This document shows, one piece after another, positions 6,123 to 11,103 of a stretch of 11,103 nucleotides of DNA (positions within the stretch are counted from its first letter, which is position 1; each line of letters begins with the position of its first letter). The position numbers and the translations under genes are program-made. Below the pieces are notes generated by a model. That model was given only the letters and a program-made list of their open reading frames with translations, had not been told where the DNA came from and did not search any database. Source of the stretch: Pseudomonadota bacterium (lineage in GTDB: Bacteria; Pseudomonadota; Alphaproteobacteria; Rhizobiales; Devosiaceae); the NCBI GenBank assembly GCA_023436745.1, contig JAEZHZ010000194.1, forward strand, positions 1 through 11,103. Direction: 5' to 3'.

Positions 6123-7727
6123 GTGCGGTCGCGCTACTCAAATGCCTTGATGTTGATCGGCGCGATCCTCGCGTTCGCGCCGATACTTGCAGTGGACTAC
6201 CTGCTCGACTCGTACGTTCGCGTGCGGGAGAAAGCGACGTCGGAACTGTACTCTACGGCGATTGCCTCCCAGATAGAGTCCTCCGTAGGGAGCTCCGTTA
6301 GGGCGCTGCGGAGCGTTCTTGCCGACAGTCCGTCACTGTGCACGCCGACCTTTCTGGCCAACGCCCAAGCGGCGATGGAATCAAGTCTCAACATCAGGCA
6401 GATTCTGGTCGAGAACGCCGACGGGGTTCAGTACTGCGACGCCTTCGGTCGTGGTGTGAAGTATTCCCCCCTTTCCGAAGATCTGCCGATACCGGGTCAT
6501 ACGGAAACCGTCGCTGTGGTGATGCTGGCAGGTCTGGAGATGCCAGCCCTCAAAATCACCCAATCCTTTGGTCTCACCCGGAAGGTATCCGCATTCCTGC
6601 CGCTGCTGGCGCAGGGTACCCATGCCATCGCAAGCGGCATGCGAAGTGGCAGCATGATGCGAGTAGTTCTCGCCAACGGCGAGCCGGTGCTCGGGATCGG
6701 GGACACTGACTCCTTCGATCGTCGCACCAGCAGTCTCGAATTCGTCCATGGCCAGGCGTTCGCGGGGGAATTGCCGATCAAGCTGGAGTATGCGGTGCCG
6801 TTCGCCATTGCGCGCGCGGACTACGCGGACATTGATGTGGCCTTCACCGTTGTTGCATGCCTCATGAGCGGGGCGTTCCTGGTACTGGCGCTGCAGTATG
6901 TCCGGCGCTCCCGAGTCCCCGCATTCGATCTGGAGCGTGCGATCGCGCGTGGCGAGATCAAACCCTACTATCAGCCGGTCATCAACCTGCGCACTGGCGC
7001 GCTCGAGGGTTGCGAGGTGCTCTGCCGCTGGGAGAAGAAGAATGGCAAGGTTGTGCCACCGGGCGCCTTCATCGACTATGCGGAGGTGACCGGTCTCGCC
7101 ATCCCGATGACGCTGTCGTTGATGCAGCAGGTCAAGTACGACCTCGGCGACCTGGCGCAGATGATGCCGGACCTCAAGATCTCCATCAATCTCTTCGAAG
7201 GTCACTTCCGCGACGGCAGCATCGTCGACGACGTGCAAGCGATTTTCGGCAATTCTGCCATCAGCTACCGCCAGCTGGTGTTCGAGATCACCGAACGTCA
7301 TCCCCTCGGGAACTCGGCGGTGGCGCAGAGCGTCATATCCGGCCTCCATGCCCTGGGCTCGCGCCTCGCGCTGGACGACGCCGGGACCGGGCACTCGAAC
7401 CTTGCGTATCTGGGGACGTTAGGTTGCGATATCATCAAGATCGACCGCATCTTCATCGACATGATCAAGCCTGGTACCACCCAGGTTCCCGTGCTGGATG
7501 GTCTCATTGTGATGGCTCAGGACCTCAATTGCGAGATCGTGGCAGAAGGCGTCGAAACCGAGGAGCAGGCGCTTTATCTGCGGGCACATGGCGTCGTACA
7601 GGCTCAGGGATTCCTTTTTGCGCCGGCTCTCAAGGTTGGCGCGTTCCGCGAACTGGCCACCGCCCTGCATGCGCCTGCGGCTCCGCGCGTGCGTGACGAT
7701 GCAGCGGATCGGCCTGCCGCGGCCTGA
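6123..7727 (+). CDS. Membrane c-di-GMP phosphodiesterase, CSS-motif sensor plus EAL domain
   Basis: A 534-aa protein that should hydrolyse cyclic di-GMP to pGpG. Domains in order: membrane segment at about 8-28; extracytoplasmic domain at about 30-238; second membrane segment at 239-261; cytoplasmic EAL domain at about 270-515. EAL catalytic residues all appear present: E298 (EVL, in place of EAL), N356, E388, D418/D419 (DDAGTG), K439, E475 and Q495. The sensor resembles the CSS-motif domain of E. coli PdeC: two lone cysteines, C73 and C105, match its redox pair in spacing, though the CSS triplet itself reads CDA. In PdeC a disulfide keeps activity low, so periplasmic redox control is inferred here. 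The GTG start at 6123 is the first start after an in-frame TAA at 6072; the ribosome-binding site is poor, and ATG at 6150 would cut into the first membrane segment. A CtrA box lies upstream. Confidence 0.9.
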   Translation: MRSRYSNALMLIGAILAFAPILAVDYLLDSYVRVREKATSELYSTAIASQIESSVGSSVRALRSVLADSPSLCTPTFLANAQAAMESSLNIRQILVENADGVQYCDAFGRGVKYSPLSEDLPIPGHTETVAVVMLAGLEMPALKITQSFGLTRKVSAFLPLLAQGTHAIASGMRSGSMMRVVLANGEPVLGIGDTDSFDRRTSSLEFVHGQAFAGELPIKLEYAVPFAIARADYADIDVAFTVVACLMSGAFLVLALQYVRRSRVPAFDLERAIARGEIKPYYQPVINLRTGALEGCEVLCRWEKKNGKVVPPGAFIDYAEVTGLAIPMTLSLMQQVKYDLGDLAQMMPDLKISINLFEGHFRDGSIVDDVQAIFGNSAISYRQLVFEITERHPLGNSAVAQSVISGLHALGSRLALDDAGTGHSNLAYLGTLGCDIIKIDRIFIDMIKPGTTQVPVLDGLIVMAQDLNCEIVAEGVETEEQALYLRAHGVVQAQGFLFAPALKVGAFRELATALHAPAAPRVRDDAADRPAAA

Positions 7728-7739
7728 CTTGTCGGCTAC

Positions 7740-7755
7740 GGCAAGTTTGCCTTTT
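7740..7755 (+). terminator. Possible short intrinsic terminator after the phosphodiesterase gene
   Basis: GGCAAGTTTGCC (7740-7751) can fold into a 4-bp GGCA/TGCC stem with a 4-nt loop and is followed directly by TTTT. It begins 12 nt after the TGA stop. The stem is short, so termination efficiency is doubtful. The remaining stretch to 7816 shows no clear promoter for the malic enzyme gene. Confidence 0.3.
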
Positions 7756-7831
7756 CATCGACGCCGTTTGGTGGCACGAACGCCAAGTCTGTGCTGCCGC
7801 CAACGCGCCACAGGCTAGGGAGATATACTTC

Positions 7832-10114
7832 GTGACTACCGACGCCAACGAACAGCGCAAGGCCCTGCGCGAAGCGGCCCTGCACTTCCATGAATATCCG
7901 AAGCCAGGCAAGCTCGAGATCCAGCCGATCAAGCCACTGGGCAACCAGCGCGATCTTGCGCTCGCGTACTCCCCCGGCGTGGCAGCGCCATGCGAAGAAA
8001 TCGCGGCGGATCCGGACAGCGTTGCTCGGTACACGTCGCGCCAGAACCTGGTGGCGGTCATCTCCAACGGGACGGCCGTCCTTGGCCTCGGCAACATTGG
8101 TGCTCTCGCGTCCAAGCCGGTGATGGAGGGCAAGGCGGTACTGTTCAAGAAGTTTGCCGGCATCGACGTTTTCGACCTCGAGATCGATGAACTCGACCCA
8201 TCCCGGTTCGTAGAGGCAGTGGCTCCACTTTGGCCTACCTTCGGTGGCATCAACCTCGAGGATATCCGGGCACCGGATTGCTTTGCGATCGAGGAAGCGC
8301 TCCGCGAGCGCATGCCAATCCCGGTTTTCCATGACGACCAGCATGGTACCGCCATCATCGTCGGCGCGGCTGTTCTCAATGGCCTCGAGCTTGCGGGCAA
8401 GCGCATCGAGGATGCCAAGATATGTACTTCCGGGGCAGGGGCTGCAGCAATCGCGTGCCTCAACATCCTGGTCGCCCTGGGCGCCCGCCACGAGAACATC
8501 TGGGTGGCCGACAAGGACGGCCTCGTTACCCACAAGCGTAACGACGTCAACGACAAGTGGCGCGGCCAGTTTCGTCGCGAGAGCGATGCCACCACGCTCG
8601 CCGAGGTTATAGACGGTGCTGACGTCTTCCTCGGACTTTCGGCGGCGGGCGCGCTTACACCGCAGATGCTGGAGCGCATGGCACCACGGCCGCTAATCCT
8701 GGCGCTTGCCAATCCCAATCCGGAAATCATGCCGGAAGTCGCGCGCGAGGTGCGGCCGGACGCAATGGTCTGTACTGGTCGCTCGGATTACCCGAACCAG
8801 GTGAACAACGTCCTTTGCTTCCCCTTCATCTTCCGTGGTGCACTCGACGTGGCGGCCACGACCATCAATGAAGAGATGAAGCTTGCCGCCGTGCGCGCGA
8901 TCGCGAAGCTCGCGCACGAGCCGGGACTGGAGGTTTCGCCGTCCGGGGCCCCGACGGTCTACGGGCCGGATCACATCATTCCCAATCCGTTCGACCAGCG
9001 ACTGATCCTGCGCATTGCTCCGGCTGTCGCTCGTGCTGCCGTGGACAGCGGTGTTGCCAAGCGGCCGATCACTGACTGGGATGCCTACCACCATAGCCTG
9101 AACCGTTTCGTCTTCCGTTCGGGGCTGGTGATGAAGCCGATCATCGATCGTGCTCAGGGCCGTGGTCAGCGCATTGCCTTTGCAGATGGCGAGGATGAAC
9201 GCGTCCTGCGCGCCACCCAGGTGCTGCTGGAGGAGCGCATCGCACGGCCGATCCTGATCGGTCGCCCGTCAGTGATCGAGTCCCGGATCGAGCGTTTCGG
9301 TCTTCACCTGCGGCCCGGCACGGACTTCGAGGTCATCAATCCCGAGGATGACCCGCGCTATCGCGACTACGTTACCCTGTTCCACTCGCTGGTCGGCCGC
9401 AGTGGCGTTACGCCAGAGACGGCACGCACTATCGTGCGTACCAATACGACGGTCATCGGCGCATTGGCGGTGAAGCGCGGCGAGGCTGACGCGCTGATCT
9501 GCGGCCTTCAGGGACGCTATATCCGCCATGTGCGCGACATCCGATCCGTAATCGGCCTGCAGGATGGTGTGCAGGACGTATCGGCGCTGTCGATGTTGAT
9601 CATGCCTCGGGGTGTGTTCTTCCTGGCCGACACCTACGTCCATATCGATCCATCGGCCGATGCTTTGGTTGGCATTGCTCTCCAAGCGCGCGATCACCTG
9701 AAGCGCTTCAACATGGAGGCGCGCATTGCGCTGCTGAGCTATTCGAACTTCGGCTCGCGCGATGGCCAGAGCGCGGTGAAGATGCGGGAGGTTTACCAGC
9801 GGCTGAAGGCAATTGATCCGAACATGATCGTGGAAGGCGAGATGCAAGGCGATCTTGCCCTGAACAGCGAACTGCGCGAGCGCTATATCCCGGACTCGGT
9901 GCTGCGGGGCGAAGCCAATCTGCTGCTGTTCCCCAACCTGGACGCCGCCAATCTATCGATGACCCTGCTGAAGGAAATGAACCACGCCTTGTCGGTCGGT
10001 CCCATCCTGATGGGCACCAGGGCGCCGGCGCACATCCTGGCGCCCTCCAGCACCAGTCGCGGCATCGTCAACATGGCTGCTATTGCCGCAACGGAGTCGC
10101 TCGGGGAAAGCTGA
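7832..10114 (+). CDS. maeB: NADP-dependent malic enzyme with phosphotransacetylase-like domain
   Basis: A 760-aa protein matching the MaeB hybrid type in length and order. It oxidatively decarboxylates malate to pyruvate with CO2 and reduced cofactor, linking the TCA cycle to pyruvate. The malic enzyme half holds AYSPGVA with Y46, GKAVLFKKFAGID with lysines in 101-107, metal ligands in FGGINLEDI (E143, D144) and HDDQHGTA (D168/D169), and the nucleotide-binding GAGAAA (201-206). From about residue 434 (MKPIIDRA) to the end lies a PTA-like domain; in the family it is thought to be catalytically inactive and to sense acetyl-CoA. Cofactor preference for NADP is inferred from the family. The GTG start at 7832 has AGGGAGA (7817-7823) 8 nt upstream. 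It ends 4 bp from the stop of convergent rluA. Confidence 0.95.
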   Translation: MTTDANEQRKALREAALHFHEYPKPGKLEIQPIKPLGNQRDLALAYSPGVAAPCEEIAADPDSVARYTSRQNLVAVISNGTAVLGLGNIGALASKPVMEGKAVLFKKFAGIDVFDLEIDELDPSRFVEAVAPLWPTFGGINLEDIRAPDCFAIEEALRERMPIPVFHDDQHGTAIIVGAAVLNGLELAGKRIEDAKICTSGAGAAAIACLNILVALGARHENIWVADKDGLVTHKRNDVNDKWRGQFRRESDATTLAEVIDGADVFLGLSAAGALTPQMLERMAPRPLILALANPNPEIMPEVAREVRPDAMVCTGRSDYPNQVNNVLCFPFIFRGALDVAATTINEEMKLAAVRAIAKLAHEPGLEVSPSGAPTVYGPDHIIPNPFDQRLILRIAPAVARAAVDSGVAKRPITDWDAYHHSLNRFVFRSGLVMKPIIDRAQGRGQRIAFADGEDERVLRATQVLLEERIARPILIGRPSVIESRIERFGLHLRPGTDFEVINPEDDPRYRDYVTLFHSLVGRSGVTPETARTIVRTNTTVIGALAVKRGEADALICGLQGRYIRHVRDIRSVIGLQDGVQDVSALSMLIMPRGVFFLADTYVHIDPSADALVGIALQARDHLKRFNMEARIALLSYSNFGSRDGQSAVKMREVYQRLKAIDPNMIVEGEMQGDLALNSELRERYIPDSVLRGEANLLLFPNLDAANLSMTLLKEMNHALSVGPILMGTRAPAHILAPSSTSRGIVNMAAIAATESLGES

Positions 10115-10118
10115 CTCC

Positions 10119-10790
10119 TCAAAAGGGGATGGGTGCGGCGTAGGTCGTAAACTCCCCGGTGGTGGGGTGCGTAAAGCCCAACTCGGCCGCGTGCAACTGC
10201 AGGCGGTCGGCAGCGGCACGAATTTCTGGGCCAGCATAAAACGCATCTCCCAGAATCACATGGCCAATGGCCTTCATGTGAACCCTGAGCTGATGGGTGC
10301 GTCCGGTCAGTGGATGCAGGTGCACTCGCGTGGCCTCGCGCTCACGTTCAAGCACGCGCCACTCGGTTTGCGAGGGGCGGCCGTTTTCATGGTCGACGCG
10401 CTGCCGCGGCTTGTTCGCCCAGTCGGTTGCCAGCGGCAGATCAACTAGTCCGGTATCGTCCTGCATCAGCCCAGCCACCCGTGCGATGTATGACTTTGTG
10501 GTCTTCCGGTGCTCGAATTGCGAGCCGATCCGCCCATGTGCGCGCTTGTTCAGCGCCAGCACCAGTACGCCGGATGTGTCCTTGTCCAGCCGGTGTACGA
10601 TGCCGGCCGTCGGCCATTTCTGTCGCGCACGGTGCTCGATGCAGTCCCACAGCGAGGGATCCTTGCCGGGCACGGTAAGCAACCCGCTCTGCTTGTCGAC
10701 GACAAGTATATCGTCATCGACATGGAGCACGTTGAGGTAGGGCTCCATCGGTGGGCGATAATCGAGAAGTGTGGGCATGGGTCCGGTCAC
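10119..10790 (-). CDS. rluA: RluA-type rRNA/tRNA pseudouridine synthase
   Basis: A 223-aa protein (E. coli RluA has 219) that converts uridine to pseudouridine. The catalytic motif is HRLDKDTSG with D69. EPYLNVLHVDDDILVVDK, DLPLATDWANKP, TGRTHQLRVHM and GHVILGDAFYA follow the RluA pattern through the whole length, with no N-terminal S4 domain, unlike RluC, RluD or RsuA. E. coli RluA modifies 23S rRNA U746 and U32 of some tRNAs; the same targets are likely but not proven. The GTG start at 10788-10790 has AGAG 7 nt upstream and an in-frame TAG just before it; ATG at 10776-10778 would give 219 aa and is nearly as likely. The gene is convergent with maeB and divergent from csbD. Confidence 0.93.
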   Translation of the reverse strand: MTGPMPTLLDYRPPMEPYLNVLHVDDDILVVDKQSGLLTVPGKDPSLWDCIEHRARQKWPTAGIVHRLDKDTSGVLVLALNKRAHGRIGSQFEHRKTTKSYIARVAGLMQDDTGLVDLPLATDWANKPRQRVDHENGRPSQTEWRVLEREREATRVHLHPLTGRTHQLRVHMKAIGHVILGDAFYAGPEIRAAADRLQLHAAELGFTHPTTGEFTTYAAPIPF

Positions 10791-10845
10791 AGCGAGGCTC
10801 TAGCAGAATGTTGCCCCGTCTCAAAGCCGCGCCGCCTCTCGTGAA

Positions 10846-10871
10846 GGAACGGTAAGCGCCACGAGAGGGTT
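10846..10871 (+). promoter_or_regulatory. EcfG-type general stress response promoter for csbD
   Basis: GGAAC (10846-10850), 17 bp, then GGTT (10868-10871) fits the GGAAC-N16/17-CGTT pattern of alphaproteobacterial EcfG (SigT/RpoE2) promoters, with one mismatch in the -10. Transcription would start near 10879, leaving a leader of about 20 nt that contains the ribosome-binding site AAGGAGG (10885-10891). The downstream gene is of a kind often found in this regulon. Confidence 0.6.
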
Positions 10872-10898
10872 TAACCTGCATCAAAAGGAGGATGTGCA

Positions 10899-11081
10899 AT
10901 GCACAAAGATGAAGCCAAAGGTATGGGCAAGCAGGCCAAGGGTGCAGTGAAGGACGCTGCTGGTGGCCTCACCGGCAACGAAAAGCTCCAGGCCGAAGGC
11001 AAGATGGACAAAGCCGAGGGCAAACTGCAGCAGAAGGTCGGCGAAGCCAAGGATACCGTTCGTGACGCTCTGAAGCACTAG
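10899..11081 (+). CDS. CsbD-like small stress protein
   Basis: A 60-aa, lysine-rich, very hydrophilic protein with no membrane segment. The order KGMGKQAKGAVKDAAGGLTG, then LQAEGKMDKAEGKLQQKVGEAKD follows the CsbD family, including the repeated (A/E)GK turns and the mostly helical, amphipathic composition. The Bacillus founder is under the general stress factor sigma B; the biochemical role of the family is not known. ATG at 10899 is well set by AAGGAGG 7 nt upstream. An EcfG-type promoter lies just before it, so induction in stationary phase or under stress is expected. The 22 bases after the stop are too few to judge a terminator. Confidence 0.88.
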   Translation: MHKDEAKGMGKQAKGAVKDAAGGLTGNEKLQAEGKMDKAEGKLQQKVGEAKDTVRDALKH

Positions 11082-11103
11082 ATCAGAAGGGCCGCCCCAA
11101 AGG

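Noticed and set aside
7770..7800. TGGCAC-like word as a sigma-54 promoter for the malic enzyme gene
   Set aside because: The required GC at -12 is absent at the right spacing.
7630..8730. 366-codon leftward open frame over the start of the malic enzyme gene
   Set aside because: Ser/Arg-rich translation, antisense to a well-supported gene, and it would run over the end of the phosphodiesterase gene.

Overview
The window looks like chromosomal DNA of an alphaproteobacterium, most likely a sphingomonad (Sphingomonadales). This rests on GC-rich coding sequence, an AspRS of alphaproteobacterial type (motif 2 reads FRDEDPRADR...PGEFYQLD), a perfect CtrA-type box (TTAA-N7-TTAAC), and an EcfG-type general-stress promoter (GGAAC-N17-GGTT) before a csbD-like gene. 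The genus is not decided by anything I can see. There are no tRNA or rRNA genes, insertion sequences, CRISPR arrays or phage genes.

Layout, left to right. (1) The 5' two thirds or so of an antiporter-like membrane gene, mrpA type, runs leftward off the window (1-1034). A 213-bp divergent gap separates it from a rightward tandem universal stress protein gene (1248-2141). (2) A short rightward unit holds a RidA-family gene (TTG start, 2239) whose stop overlaps the start of a 95-aa ASCH/PUA-like gene (2619-2906). (3) This meets a leftward RNase D gene (rnd, 2907-4076) tail to tail with no intervening base; both stop codons lie inside one perfect inverted repeat. (4) Divergent from rnd is aspS (4263-6035), with a consensus -35 set inside a 15-bp inverted repeat. 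(5) Next come a membrane c-di-GMP phosphodiesterase gene of the CSS-EAL (PdeC-like) type (6123-7727) behind a CtrA box, and a full-length malic enzyme gene with a phosphotransacetylase-like tail (7832-10114). (6) The malic enzyme gene meets leftward rluA (10119-10790) tail to tail with a 4-bp gap. (7) Divergent from rluA is a 60-aa CsbD-like stress protein gene (10899-11081) behind the EcfG-type promoter.

Most genes are housekeeping: tRNA charging (aspS), RNA processing and modification (rnd, rluA), anaplerotic carbon flow (maeB), imine detoxification (ridA). These are interleaved with stress and signalling genes: ion homeostasis (mrpA), usp, csbD, and the phosphodiesterase. The clearest regulatory readings are CtrA control of c-di-GMP breakdown and EcfG control of csbD.

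I did not find an undescribed multi-gene system. The observations worth following are regulatory (CtrA box, EcfG promoter, palindromic sites), structural (variant CSS sensor keeping its two cysteines, atypical RidA, RidA-ASCH coupling) and architectural (abutting convergent stop codons in a palindrome).
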